Below are positions 27,457 to 37,339 of a DNA stretch of 64,000 nt, in pieces (position 1 is the stretch's first letter; each line of letters begins with the position of its first letter). Made by a program: the position numbers and the translations under genes. The stretch comes from Myxococcus sp. RHSTA-1-4 (GTDB taxonomy: Bacteria; Myxococcota; Myxococcia; Myxococcales; Myxococcaceae), in contig NZ_JAIQDG010000001.1 in assembly GCF_020037125.1 (NCBI RefSeq), positions 620,001 through 684,000 of the forward strand. The letters run 5' to 3'. Under the pieces are notes generated by a model. That model made no database searches, was not told the origin of the DNA, and saw nothing but the letters and a program-made list of their open reading frames with translations.

Positions 27457-29970
27457 ATGGCCACACGCGGCGAGGGGCGGCCGGGAAGAGCGGGGATGAG
27501 GTGGGTCGGAGTGCTGGGCGCGCTGCTGATCGCCTGTGAGCCGGCCCCCCAATGGGTTGGAGAAGCCGAGGAGCCGCTCGCCCCCTCCACCCAGACCGGA
27601 GAGCTTCGGAAGCCGGAGCCTCGGGAGGGCCCTGTCGGTCCGGAGTTCCGCGTGAACACGCCCGACCTGCGCATGTTGGAGACCTTGTCGCGACTGGCGG
27701 TTGGCCACGGGCCCGCGGTGGCATTCGATGGGGAGCTGTACCTCGTCGTCTGGGTCGACGACCGCCGTGGCGTCAACAACATCTTCGGCGCGAGGGTGAA
27801 GCGTGATGGCACCCTGCTGGACCCGGCCGGCTTCATCATCGCGGAGTACCGCCGCGATGAGATCGAGGACATCTTCGCCTCCACCCCGTCCGTGGCCTTC
27901 GATGGCGAGCAGTTCGTCGTCGCCTGGGTGGGAGGAGATGAGGAGCATCGGAAGGTCTTCGTCACCCGTGTGCGGCGGGACAGGACGGTGGTGGACCCCG
28001 GCGGCATCCGGCTTCCCGATACGCCCTTCGACGCCCCGGGCCTGGCCGCCGACATCGCCTGTGACAGCACCGACGGGACGTGCCTGGTCATCCGCACCAT
28101 CTTCTCCGAGGACGACGAGCCGCCACCCGAGGAGGCATCGCGCATCGGCGCCGTGCTGCTGCGCGACGGAGACGTGGTGGGGACGGGCTTCCGCGTCGAA
28201 GGTCCGGCGGGTCGTCCCCTTGCCTCGACGGTGGCCTGGTCGGGCCGCGAGTTCCTCGTCGTCTGGGAGGACCGCCGCGCCAGCACGGAGGAGGCCGAGG
28301 ACCGCGACATCTTCGGGGCCCGGGTGCTCCCGGACGGCACCGTGCTGGACGCCGGAGGAGGATTTCCCATCGTCACCGGGCCCGCCTTGCAGACGAATCC
28401 CGACGTGGCCTGGACGGGGGAGGATTTCCAGGTCGTCTGGGAGGAGCGGACAGCGTCCGACGCGGAGAGCGACGTGCGTGGCGCCCGGGTGAGCGAGGAC
28501 GGCACCGTGGTGGATGCGGGTGGCTTTCCCATCTCCACCGCGGCGGGAGACCAGCTTCAGCCCCGGGTGAGCGCGGGAGGTGGGACGACGCTCGTCGTGT
28601 GGACGGACCTGCGCACGGGACGCTCGCGCATTCGCGGAGCGCGGCTGGAAGGGGATGACGTGCTGGACCCGACTGGCTTCGCCGTGTCCCGCTCCCTTTT
28701 CACGCAGGACTTCCCGGCGCTGGCTTTCGGAACTGGGCGCTTCCTCGTCACCTTCGGGGCGGCGCGCGAGGGCGCCGAGACGCGCACGGTGCTGGCGACG
28801 CGCGTGGACGCGGACGGAGACACCCTGGACACTCCGGCCCTGCGCGTACTGCGCGGGGCTCCGGCGCAGCGCACGCCCGCGACGGCATACGGCGGGGGTG
28901 TTTACCTGGTGGCGTGGCAGGACGAGCGCGATGACGCGGGCTCGCACATCCGCGCGGCCCGGGTGCGGCCCGACGGCACCGTCCTCGACCCGAGCGGCAT
29001 CCGGCTTCCCAGCGCCCCGGGAGCTTCCGCGCCGGCGGTGGCCTTCAATGGCCGCGACTTCCTGGTGACGTGGCTGGAGCCCACCGGCCCCGACACGCTG
29101 GAGGTCCGAGCGGCGCGCGTGAGTCCCCGAGGCAGCCGGCTCGACTCCACCAGCCTCTTCATTGGCACGGCGCCGGCCACCCCCACCACCGAGGTGGACG
29201 TGGCGGGAGGTAGCGGCCGTTTCCTCGTTGTGTGGACGGATTCGATGGACGTCCGTGGCGCACGGGTGGGGGCCGATGGCGCGGTGCTGGACCCGGGTGG
29301 ATTCTTCATCTCGCCCACCGGGGACGGTCGGGATCAGTTCGATCTGACCGTGGCCTTCATGCGGACCCACTTCCTGGTCGTGTACCGGGAGACGCGCTTC
29401 ACCTTCCCCTTCCCTATCATCGACCAGCTTCTCGCCGCGAGGGTGACCTTCGAGGGCACCGTCCTGGACCCCGAGGGCCGCTTCATCACGGGCACCGGAG
29501 CAGGCGAGCCGGACCTCGCCCCGGATGGGACGGGGACCGAGGCCCTGCTGGTGTGGACCTCGCGCGTGGGACCGGCCGCCCCCGATATCCTCGGGGCCCG
29601 GCTGGGAGCGGATGGGAGTGTGCTGGCCCCGGGCATCTTCACTGTCTCCGAGGCGCCCATGGCGCAGCGAAGGCCCACGGCCACCTTCGATGGCACCCGC
29701 TATTGGGTGGCCTGGGAGGACGACCGCGCCGGAGAAGGCGTCTTCGCCGTCACCCCGTTCTTCCTGCCGGACCTCTTCGGCGCCCGCGTGAGCCGTGACG
29801 GCACGGTGCTGGACCTGGAGGGCGTGCCCATTGCCACGCTGCGACGGACCGAGGAGCTCGGCCCCGCGCTCGTCTCCAATGGACGGGGGGACTCCGCGGT
29901 CTTCTACTGGCGCTTCGTGCGCGGCCGGGAGCTGAACAACTTCCGCATCAAGGGACGGCTGCTCAACTGA
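27457..29970 (+). CDS. Large repeat lipoprotein (about 13 propeller-like repeats)
   Basis: An 837-residue protein. ATG 27457 follows GGGGG; ATG 27496 is an alternative. Either way the leader ends with lipobox LLIAC. From about residue 60 to the end there are about 13 repeats of 55-65 residues, each with a pattern of (V/A)(A/T)F-D/N-G...(F/Y)LVxWxD.R...(D/E)(I/V)xGARV-x-x-DGTVLDPxG. Such repeats are common in myxobacterial and other deltaproteobacterial surface proteins and should form beta-propeller blades. I know no named function. It follows the kinase gene by 114 bases on the same strand, so co-transcription is possible but not shown. Confidence 0.85.
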   Translation: MATRGEGRPGRAGMRWVGVLGALLIACEPAPQWVGEAEEPLAPSTQTGELRKPEPREGPVGPEFRVNTPDLRMLETLSRLAVGHGPAVAFDGELYLVVWVDDRRGVNNIFGARVKRDGTLLDPAGFIIAEYRRDEIEDIFASTPSVAFDGEQFVVAWVGGDEEHRKVFVTRVRRDRTVVDPGGIRLPDTPFDAPGLAADIACDSTDGTCLVIRTIFSEDDEPPPEEASRIGAVLLRDGDVVGTGFRVEGPAGRPLASTVAWSGREFLVVWEDRRASTEEAEDRDIFGARVLPDGTVLDAGGGFPIVTGPALQTNPDVAWTGEDFQVVWEERTASDAESDVRGARVSEDGTVVDAGGFPISTAAGDQLQPRVSAGGGTTLVVWTDLRTGRSRIRGARLEGDDVLDPTGFAVSRSLFTQDFPALAFGTGRFLVTFGAAREGAETRTVLATRVDADGDTLDTPALRVLRGAPAQRTPATAYGGGVYLVAWQDERDDAGSHIRAARVRPDGTVLDPSGIRLPSAPGASAPAVAFNGRDFLVTWLEPTGPDTLEVRAARVSPRGSRLDSTSLFIGTAPATPTTEVDVAGGSGRFLVVWTDSMDVRGARVGADGAVLDPGGFFISPTGDGRDQFDLTVAFMRTHFLVVYRETRFTFPFPIIDQLLAARVTFEGTVLDPEGRFITGTGAGEPDLAPDGTGTEALLVWTSRVGPAAPDILGARLGADGSVLAPGIFTVSEAPMAQRRPTATFDGTRYWVAWEDDRAGEGVFAVTPFFLPDLFGARVSRDGTVLDLEGVPIATLRRTEELGPALVSNGRGDSAVFYWRFVRGRELNNFRIKGRLLN

Positions 29971-30289
29971 GCAAGTCGCTTCGCCAGGGCTGACGGAGCC
30001 ACGGGTCGGGTGGTGCGAATGCAGGTGTCGCCGCGTCCGACCCACGCAGCAGATATCATCCGGAACGCCCCCGTCCGTCGGGGCGGCTGTACTCAGAGGG
30101 GTAGGGCTCATGGCCCCGCCCAGAGAACGGGGAGGCCCTCCGAGCAATCCATGGAGTAGGACTCCCAGTCTCCAACCTGACAGAGCAGCGGGGAAGCTAG
30201 GCGCCAGGGCGGACGCAAGCTACATCTTGGGCCTCCTCACTCCTGCTCAACACCCTCTCAGCATAATCCTTTCACGCGTCGCCTACATT
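29971..30289. other. Non-coding stretch with no recognised feature
   Basis: About 320 bases between the repeat lipoprotein and the IS91-like pseudogene. It contains several stops in all frames and a more mixed base composition than coding DNA. I see no gene, repeat or clear hairpin. Confidence 0.4.
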
Positions 30290-31065
30290 GATACTCACCG
30301 CTTGAGCCCCCTTGGGGGACACGCCTGCCCAGGCCTCGCTCCCATCAGATGCGTGGCAGCGGCCGCCGGCCTGTTGGCGCCTCTTGTGCCTCAACACCCT
30401 GCGGCCTGGGGGCCCTCGTGCCGCGGACAACCTCGCACAGGCCGTGGGCATGCCCAGGTGCTTCAGATTCGCCCGCACCCCGGGGGCCCCCTTCACGTAC
30501 GCCAAGAGGAGGTGCGTAGTGCCGTCCGGCAGCGGGCGCTTCATCCGATAGGCGATGCGGCCGTCCTCCGCTCGTGACAGCCGCTCCAGCGCCAGCGCAC
30601 CGCGCGCCCCGTAGCGGCATCGCCGTTCCAGTCCCTGCCTGTCGTTGGCATGCAGGTGCGTGTTGGCGTGCAGGGAGAAACCCTCCAGCAAGGCGCACCG
30701 CGGCTGCTTGTTGGGCGGGGGCCGGACGTCCACCTCCGTCCAGCGCAGCCGTTGCTGCAGGGAGTGCGCCGGGTACGCCTGCAGCGCGTCCTCAGGCCCT
30801 TGCGCGGGCAGGGCCCCTCTTTTCTCCAGCAGGCGCAGCACCCGGTGACGCACCACCCTCAGCAGCCGCTCCACCTCACCTTGCGTGGGCGGCGGCAACG
30901 CCTCGAAGCGCACGCCGCCCTCCCCCGGCACGAAGACGCCTTCCGGCATCAACGCATGCAAGATTCTCCCTCACCGCCTCGTACAGCACCGTCCCCTCCG
31001 GCTGCCTCCGCCGGTACGCCCACCCCCGCTCCTCCACCTGCCCCTCCCCAGCTCCACCTCGCCAG
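30290..31065 (-). pseudogene. IS91-like transposase pseudogene (fragment 2, longest copy)
   Basis: Read on the minus strand: an N-terminal piece with [20 protein letters not shown] (about 31050-30970), then a second frame with [60 protein letters not shown], and a C-terminal piece [20 protein letters not shown] followed by [13 protein letters not shown]. These are blocks of an IS91-family HUH transposase in order. The zinc-finger part after the N-terminus and about 80-100 residues between [10 protein letters not shown] and LAYVKG are missing, so the gene is dead. It is the most complete of five such fragments in the window. Confidence 0.8.
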
Positions 31066-31220
31066 GGCACACGCGACAGTCAGCCTCCCACGGGCTTCCC
31101 GTGAGCCCTGCGAGACTGGGGAGCTCGGGCCGCTCGCGTCCGTGAGCGGGTTGACCCTGTTGCCGGGGACGCGTGATTCGGCGGCCTCCTCGTGCTCCGG
31201 GCCGTGGCCATCCTCACCCC

Positions 31221-32876
31221 ATGCGCTCCTGGCTCGTGCTGCTGTGCTGCTGGCTGCTGGTGGGAGTATCCGGCCGCGCGGCGGCAGGGACGCCCCCATC
31301 CTTCGAGGCCGAGGTGCGCGCCCAGGCGAGGCAGGAGCCGAAGGAGACGGGCAGGGCCCTGCTGCGCTTCTACGAGGCCCGGGAGTTCCAGCCCGCGTGG
31401 TTCTCCGAGGATGGCCGGGCGCGGCTCCGGGCGCACGAGTACCTGGATGCGCTCGGCAACGCGGAAGCGGAGGGATTGTCTCCAGAGCGCTACCACCGCT
31501 CCGAGCTCGACTCCGCCCTGCAGGCCCTGGAGCAGGGGGACTCCGGGGAGGACGCCTGGAGGCGGGTGGAGCTGCGGCTCACGTCGAGCTTCCTCACCTA
31601 TGCGTCGCACCTCGCCTCCGGGCAGGTCTCCTCACGGAGGGTCCGGTGGCAGCTGGGCAGGCCGGAGCCGGTGGACCTGCCGGCCGTGCTGGAAGGCGCG
31701 CTCGCCAGCGGCGACCTGGCGGGAACACTGCGGAGCCTCTCTCCGCGCATGGAAGGCTTCGTGCGGCTCCGGGAGGCGCTCGCGCGCTACCGCGCCATCG
31801 CCGCGACCGGAGGCTGGCCGCTGGTGCCCAGGGGCGCGCTGCTGGCACCGGGAGCGCTCGGCCCGCGCGTGGCGGTGCTGCGAGAGCGCCTGCGCGTCAC
31901 GGGAGACCTGGCTCCGGCGCCAACCCGCACAGGGCCTCCGGGCGTGGGCACCGAGGCGGCGGAGGACTTCTTCGACGCGGAACTGGAGACGGCGGTGCGG
32001 CACTTCCAGCAGCGGCACGGGCTGGAGGTGGACGGGAAGGTGGGCCGGGACACGCTGGCGGCGCTGCGCGTGCCGGTGGAGGCGCGCATCACCCAGCTGC
32101 GGGTGAACCTGGAGCGCTGGCGCTGGCTGCCGGATGAGCTGGAGCCGCTGCACGTGGCCGTGAACCTGCCGGCATTCGAGCTGGTGGCGGTGGCAGAAGG
32201 GCGGGCCGTGCTGTGGATGCCGGTCGTCATTGGCAGGCAGGACTGGAGCACCCCCGTCTTCACCGCGAGGCTCCAGTCCCTGGTCCTCAACCCGTCGTGG
32301 CACGTGCCCCGGGACATCACGGCGGAGGAGGTGCTGCCCAGGCTCCAGGAGGACCCGGGCGCGGCCGAGAGGCTCGGGCTGACGGTGCTGGACCGGGCCA
32401 CGGGAGTAGAGGTGGCGCCGTGGACGGTGGACTGGCGTGGGCTGGGCGATGGGGCGCTCCCGTACCGCTTCATGCAGCTCCCCGGCGCGTCCAACCCCAT
32501 GGGGAGCATCAAGTTCGTCCTGCCCAACCCCCACGGCATCTACCTGCACGGCACGCCCGAGCCGTCCCTCTTCACGCAGGTGAGCCGCGTCTTCAGCCAT
32601 GGCTGCATCCGGGTGGCCGAGCCGCTGCTGCTCGCGGACTTCCTGCTGCGAGGCCACGGGGGCTGGACACTGGAGGCCCTGGCGGCGACAGGCGCCAGCG
32701 GCATGCCGCTGCGCGGCGACCTGCGGGTGGAACTGCCGGAGCCCGTGCCGGTGTACCTGCTCTACTGGACGGCCTTCATGGGCCCGGCCGGACAGGTGGA
32801 GTTCCGGCCGGACATCTACGGGCGGGACCGGGAGGTGCGGCGGGCACTGCCAGCTTCCGACCGCCGCGCGAGGTAG
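31221..32876 (+). CDS. L,D-transpeptidase (YcbB-like)
   Basis: A 551-residue exported enzyme. ATG 31221 is chosen since it begins directly at a signal peptide (SWLVLLCCWLLVGVSG). Residues about 35-190 are a helical scaffold domain with EAREFQPAWF as in YcbB-type enzymes. A peptidoglycan-binding domain (about 250-295, VRHFQQRHGLEVDGKVGRDT) follows, then the YkuD catalytic domain (about 320-470) with HGTPE and SHGCIRV, in which Cys462 is the nucleophile. The enzyme would form 3-3 crosslinks in peptidoglycan. No partner genes are adjacent. IS91-like debris lies directly upstream, so its promoter region is short. Confidence 0.93.
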   Translation: MRSWLVLLCCWLLVGVSGRAAAGTPPSFEAEVRAQARQEPKETGRALLRFYEAREFQPAWFSEDGRARLRAHEYLDALGNAEAEGLSPERYHRSELDSALQALEQGDSGEDAWRRVELRLTSSFLTYASHLASGQVSSRRVRWQLGRPEPVDLPAVLEGALASGDLAGTLRSLSPRMEGFVRLREALARYRAIAATGGWPLVPRGALLAPGALGPRVAVLRERLRVTGDLAPAPTRTGPPGVGTEAAEDFFDAELETAVRHFQQRHGLEVDGKVGRDTLAALRVPVEARITQLRVNLERWRWLPDELEPLHVAVNLPAFELVAVAEGRAVLWMPVVIGRQDWSTPVFTARLQSLVLNPSWHVPRDITAEEVLPRLQEDPGAAERLGLTVLDRATGVEVAPWTVDWRGLGDGALPYRFMQLPGASNPMGSIKFVLPNPHGIYLHGTPEPSLFTQVSRVFSHGCIRVAEPLLLADFLLRGHGGWTLEALAATGASGMPLRGDLRVELPEPVPVYLLYWTAFMGPAGQVEFRPDIYGRDREVRRALPASDRRAR

Positions 32877-32905
32877 AGGGCCCCGCGGCGCGACGCGAGT
32901 CCGGC

Positions 32906-34285
32906 TCACTTCCCGGCCGGCGGAGAGAACGGCGGAGGCCAGCCGCCGAAGCCACGAGGCACCTGCAGGGGTTTGCCGGGTTGTCCCGGCGGCCCCTCGT
33001 CGGGGTTGAGCGCCTGGTTCCACTTCTGGCACTCCTTCAGGAACCGGGTGGCCGCATCCCCGGCGGCGGGCAGGTTGTACAGCATGATGCCGATGCGGTT
33101 CGGACGCAGCACGTCGCGGCACAGCTTCTCCGTGCCGCCATCGACCTTGTCCGTCCAGATGCCGAACTGCACCTGCGACGGGTGAAGCCCGGCGCCGCCC
33201 TTGTCGCCCGCGGGCCGCAGCGCGCAGGCGATGGACTCCTTGATGAGCGAAAGCGGCGTGCTGGCCGTGCCGTCGAAGCACATCGGCCGCGCGAGCAGGT
33301 TGAGCCCGGTGGCCGCCACGGCGAACGGTTGAATCTTCATGAACCCGTGCTGGTTGTCTCCGTCCTGCTTGAAGGGCGCGTTGGCGTAGCTCACGAGCCC
33401 ATTCCGGTGCGCCACCGCCTCGGAGGTCTTCCGGTACAACAGCGCCAGGTTGTCCCGGTGCTTCTCGGTCAGCTCGTCGAACTCGAAGTCGAACCCGATT
33501 CCATCCACGTCCAGCCCGCGCGAGCTGAAGTGCGCGTAGATGGAAGCGGCGTACGCCTCGATTTCGGAGGGTGACGCCTTCTCCAGCCAGCTGGCGAAGT
33601 CGCGGCAGAGGTCGATGAGGGCCTGCTGCTTCTTCGTCGGCACCTGGCCCTTCTTCAGCGTCCCCCGGACGATTTCGAAGCCCGGGATGACCTGCACGCC
33701 CATCTTGTGGAGTGCGTCGATGAGCACGCGAAGGTACTGGGTGCGGTGCTGCTCGGACGTCTGGCCCGCTGGCGCGTGCCCGCCGTGCCAGCGCGGCGGG
33801 AGGGCCGGCCCCTTGGGGTCCGCCCTCGTCTGCCAGGTGACGGTGTGGACGAGGGACAGGTCGTCCACCCCGGCCCGCTCGAACAGTCCCAGCAGCGCCG
33901 GGTCCAGCGCCACGCCGTCCTTGCCGAGCCCCTTCGTGAACGGCGGGGTGAAGGCCCACATCGAGACGCGCAGCCGCGTCGACACGACCAGCGGGTGCGT
34001 GGTGCCGGGCGTGAGCACGGCCCCCGTCCCCCCGCTGACCATCCGCCACAGGGTGGCCGAGCGATGGGTGCCCACGCGGGAGGCGTTCGTCACCGTGGCC
34101 TGGCCGGCGCTCCCCGAGGGAATCTCGAACGCGCCGCCGGTGCCCACCTCCTGCCGCACCCGCGTCGTGCCGTCGTCGAGCGCCAGCTCGATGCGGTCGC
34201 CCTTCCAGCCGTAGCTGCTCTCGCGCGCCGCTGGAGTGAGGACCGGCGGGTCGTCCAGCCGCACCTTGAAGGGGGGCGCCGCCAT
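32906..34285 (-). CDS. Hypothetical protein with GH18-like barrel motif
   Basis: A 459-residue protein without a signal peptide. Residues about 1-110 look like a small beta domain (DRIELALDDGTTRVRQEV). The rest has alternating helices and strands consistent with a TIM barrel, and about residues 257-271 read LDVDGIGFDFEFDE, close to the DGxDxDxE signature of family 18 glycosidases and related proteins. A nearby strand has VIPGFEI and a later one IGIMLYNLP. The match is to the motif only, so glycan hydrolysis is a hypothesis. It begins one base after the stop of the large upstream gene, so the two are one operon. Confidence 0.65.
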   Translation of the reverse strand: MAAPPFKVRLDDPPVLTPAARESSYGWKGDRIELALDDGTTRVRQEVGTGGAFEIPSGSAGQATVTNASRVGTHRSATLWRMVSGGTGAVLTPGTTHPLVVSTRLRVSMWAFTPPFTKGLGKDGVALDPALLGLFERAGVDDLSLVHTVTWQTRADPKGPALPPRWHGGHAPAGQTSEQHRTQYLRVLIDALHKMGVQVIPGFEIVRGTLKKGQVPTKKQQALIDLCRDFASWLEKASPSEIEAYAASIYAHFSSRGLDVDGIGFDFEFDELTEKHRDNLALLYRKTSEAVAHRNGLVSYANAPFKQDGDNQHGFMKIQPFAVAATGLNLLARPMCFDGTASTPLSLIKESIACALRPAGDKGGAGLHPSQVQFGIWTDKVDGGTEKLCRDVLRPNRIGIMLYNLPAAGDAATRFLKECQKWNQALNPDEGPPGQPGKPLQVPRGFGGWPPPFSPPAGK

Positions 34286-34286
34286 G

Positions 34287-37001
34287 TCACGCGAGCTCGG
34301 GCAGCGAGGTGTTGAGCGAGACGTCGAGCGCGCTCGTGGGGGTGTACTCCCACCACGTCGCCTGCAGCAGGCCCCGCTCGGCCGCGTTCACCTCCTCCTC
34401 TTTGGGAGGGTTGGCCGGATTGGCCGGCGGAATCCCCGGGTAGTTCGTCTTCGCGTAGTTCTGGATCTCCTCGGCGATGCTCACATACGGATGGTCGCCG
34501 GGAAGGCTCCCGAACGAGCCGCTCTCGACGAGCTGGGCGAAGCTCTTCTCGAACCCCGGGCGAATCGTGATGACCACCCGGGCGCAGCCGGCGCGCAGGA
34601 AGGTCCGGTGCAGCGCGTCCGGGTGCTGGAGGAACTGCTTGAGGCTCCAGTTCGCGGGCGTGTCCCAGAAGTACGGGTAGGTGAAGTAGAGGACGTTCTC
34701 CCACTCGATGGCCTGCTGCACGTACTTGATGAACTCTCCGAACTCGAGCATCCGCTGCCACTGCTGATGGCTCAGCGTGGAGGTGTCCAGCGCGTCGTTC
34801 TTCAGCGGGTCGTTCGCCGCCATCTGGTTGAGAATCTTCTGGATGTCCGCGGGCGTCATGTTGAAGGACGGGCCGAAGAGCCAGCGCAGCACGCCCTTCT
34901 CGATTTCCTCCAGCTCCATGCGCCGCAAGGTGAGCGCGTCGAAGGGAGCAATCTCCGTCGCCAGGGAGGCACGCTGGTCTCGCAGGCGCTGCCGGCTCTC
35001 CTGGTATTGCTCCCAGGCGCCCTGCCGGAGCGCCGACCAGGCGCGGAACCTCCAGGCCTGGAAGACCTCGGAGCGCAGGGTGAGCTTGCAGCGCACCGTG
35101 ACGCCGCCCGCGTTGACGCCCACGTGCGCGAACGGGATGCTCATGCGCCCGTTGCGGTTCAGGAGGCCCCACACGGAGCCGTAGTAGCTCGCCGTGCGGA
35201 AGAGCGGCGAGCTCTGGGGCGCGACGTCGTCGAAGAGGACGTCGAAGAAGTAGGGCGGCTCCGGCTCACCGTCGAAGTACTTGAGCCCCGTCACCTCGGC
35301 GCTCGTCACCTCGTAGTCGGTGTCCACATCCAGCTCCACCGTCCCGATGGCGACGCGCTTCACCTCGTCCTCGCCGCGCTGGAACGTGGTCGTCTGCATG
35401 ATCCACTTCTCGGCCGGCGGTGGCACCTCGTGGAAGGTGGCCTGGTACGCCGCCGCCAGTTTGGTCCAGTTCTGGCGGGTGACGTGCTCCGGCTTCAGGG
35501 CGAACTCGAAAGGGGCGTCGATGCGGGCATCGAGCGCGCGCAGCTCTTCGACCTTCCGGATGAGGTCCGCCCCGGGGCTCGGGATGACGATGTCGTAGGT
35601 CATCCGCAGCCCGTAGCGGTACAGGTCGACGCGCCACTTGCGCATCAGCTGGTAGTAGTCGACACGCATGGCCTTGGTGTCGCTCGGGTTGGTGATGACG
35701 CGGACGGCGGCGTCCTCGGTGCCCACGACCGAGGACACGCGGAAGCTCACCTTCTTGTCCTTCCGGGTGCGCGCCGAGGCGCGGCGCGTGGCGGCGACGC
35801 TGTGGTTGCGGCTGTCCTTGCGCGCCGTCTCGTCGTTGGAGCCGGCGTTGTAGCCGAACGACGAGCTCAGCGTGACGCCCAGGTAGCTGGCGGACGCGGC
35901 GGCCCCGAAGCTGAGCGTGCTCGTGTGCCGGCTCTGGTTCTCCGTGGACTGGGCGACGTCGGTCTTCTCCGCGACGCCCTGCTCGCTGTACCCCTCGAAG
36001 TAGTCCTTGACGATGGACTCGTACTCCTCCGCAGTGATGGACCACTCGCGGTGGGTGATGTTCACCGTCTCCTTGGGCGTGAGCGGAATGGAGCTGACCA
36101 GCTCGCCGCGCTCCACGCCCACCGGCGTCATCTCCAGGCGCTCCAGGTGCAGCCGTCCCACCGGCTCCACCTTCATGTTCTCCTTGAAGGCATGCAGCGC
36201 CGCCTTCGCCATCCCGACGGAGCCCGCCACCTTCGGGAGGACGTGCGACAGCACCTGGGGGAGACCGGCGTTGGTATAGGCCAGCGGCGCAGGCGCGTGC
36301 GCGACGGTGAGCGCGTGCAGCTCGGAGAAGGTGTCCGGCTGGTTCCGGGCCGCCCAGGCCACGGCGTCCTCGATGGAGGGCGAGATGGTGAGTGGCTCCT
36401 CCACTTCCTCGGCGCGGTTCTCGACCAGCTCCACCTGGAGGGTGAAGCCTGCCATGCCCGAGGTGTCGCGCGCCGGCTCGGGGCGGGTGAGGCGCGCGCG
36501 GCGGCCGCGCCCGTCGCGCCCCTCAATCGTCATCGTTCCCGGGCGCGTCGCGAGGGAGACGGCCGTCTCCCCTCCGGAAGCCGGCTCGGGGGACGCCGCG
36601 GAGAGTGCGGGCGCCGACAGCACCAGGCGGTAGGCGTCGCGGAGCTGTCCGACCTTCGTCGCGAGCTGGGCGGCGGCCTGCTGCCGCACCTCGATGAGGG
36701 CCAGAGCAAAGCGCTCCAGGGTCTCGGCCTCGACCTCCGCCAGCAGTGGGGCCTGGCGAAGCGAAGCGCCGGGTGAGTCGTCGCGCACCAGGGCTTCGAT
36801 GACGTCCAGCGCGGCCACCAGCGCGGTGTCCTTCGGGTCCGAGAGCCGTCGCACGGACTGGAGCTCGTGCTGCCTCACGGCCATTGCCGCGACGAAGGAG
36901 GCCTTGGTCAGTCCACGGCGTGTCGGAGCCCGCCCGTCGGGAACCGTTGCCGCGTAGGTGGCCTTGTAGAGTCGCCGCTGAGAATTGGTCAAATCAGGCA
37001 T
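34287..37001 (-). CDS. Large hypothetical protein, first gene of a two-gene unit
   Basis: A 904-residue protein. ATG 37001 is preceded by GGGGGA. It has no signal peptide or lipobox. Residues about 70-145 are helical with coiled-coil-like heptads. A central part (about 300-440) contains ETVNITHREW, then a Ser/Thr/Gly/Ala-rich amphipathic segment (TSTLSFGAAASASYLGVTLS) that could be a membrane-inserting hairpin of the type found in pore-forming proteins, followed by RRASARTRKDKKVSFRVSS. The C-terminal 400 residues are mixed alpha/beta. I do not recognise the family. Pairing with a possible glycan-binding or hydrolysing barrel protein suggests a dedicated two-component system. Confidence 0.75.
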   Translation of the reverse strand: MPDLTNSQRRLYKATYAATVPDGRAPTRRGLTKASFVAAMAVRQHELQSVRRLSDPKDTALVAALDVIEALVRDDSPGASLRQAPLLAEVEAETLERFALALIEVRQQAAAQLATKVGQLRDAYRLVLSAPALSAASPEPASGGETAVSLATRPGTMTIEGRDGRGRRARLTRPEPARDTSGMAGFTLQVELVENRAEEVEEPLTISPSIEDAVAWAARNQPDTFSELHALTVAHAPAPLAYTNAGLPQVLSHVLPKVAGSVGMAKAALHAFKENMKVEPVGRLHLERLEMTPVGVERGELVSSIPLTPKETVNITHREWSITAEEYESIVKDYFEGYSEQGVAEKTDVAQSTENQSRHTSTLSFGAAASASYLGVTLSSSFGYNAGSNDETARKDSRNHSVAATRRASARTRKDKKVSFRVSSVVGTEDAAVRVITNPSDTKAMRVDYYQLMRKWRVDLYRYGLRMTYDIVIPSPGADLIRKVEELRALDARIDAPFEFALKPEHVTRQNWTKLAAAYQATFHEVPPPAEKWIMQTTTFQRGEDEVKRVAIGTVELDVDTDYEVTSAEVTGLKYFDGEPEPPYFFDVLFDDVAPQSSPLFRTASYYGSVWGLLNRNGRMSIPFAHVGVNAGGVTVRCKLTLRSEVFQAWRFRAWSALRQGAWEQYQESRQRLRDQRASLATEIAPFDALTLRRMELEEIEKGVLRWLFGPSFNMTPADIQKILNQMAANDPLKNDALDTSTLSHQQWQRMLEFGEFIKYVQQAIEWENVLYFTYPYFWDTPANWSLKQFLQHPDALHRTFLRAGCARVVITIRPGFEKSFAQLVESGSFGSLPGDHPYVSIAEEIQNYAKTNYPGIPPANPANPPKEEEVNAAERGLLQATWWEYTPTSALDVSLNTSLPELA

Positions 37002-37186
37002 GGGTCCCCCGGGGAAGGGCCGGCGGATGTGGAGTGCCGCGGCTGCTTCGCCTGGCAGGCCCTTCTGTCTCCCAAACGAGACCCGGCCCATTTCTTCCCT
37101 GGTCCTCACTGGCGCACGTCAGCGCGAGCTTCGGCGGCCTCCCACCGCTGGCACATCAAGCGCCCGAAACCACTGGAAAGTCCCCC

Positions 37187-37305
37187 CAGTCGAACGTCCT
37201 CCTGAGCGACTCCGCGAAAGTCCACTCGCGGCGTCCTCTCCTTCATCCGCTCCTTCCTGGCCGCTGCCTCAAGCCCCGCGCTCCCCTCCTCCGCTCCATT
37301 CGGGC
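37187..37305 (-). mobile_element. IS91-like transposase fragment 3
   Basis: About 119 bp nearly identical to the fragments at 25429-25538 and 44500-44605, encoding GAEEGSAGLEAAARKERMKE and RTPRVDF before the frame is lost. It lies upstream of the two-gene unit at 32906-37001. No inverted or direct repeats are evident at the edges. The rest of 37002-37380 shows nothing but the terminator at 37340-37370. Confidence 0.7.
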
Positions 37306-37339
37306 GGCCCGGGATTCCCGCGGGCCCCCGGGCCGAGAG

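Noticed and set aside
26320..30147. Very long open frame on the minus strand (over 1200 codons) opposite the kinase and repeat lipoprotein
   Set aside because: It is an antisense shadow of two well-supported genes, caused by G/C-rich third positions. Composition is His/Arg/Gly-biased without domains.
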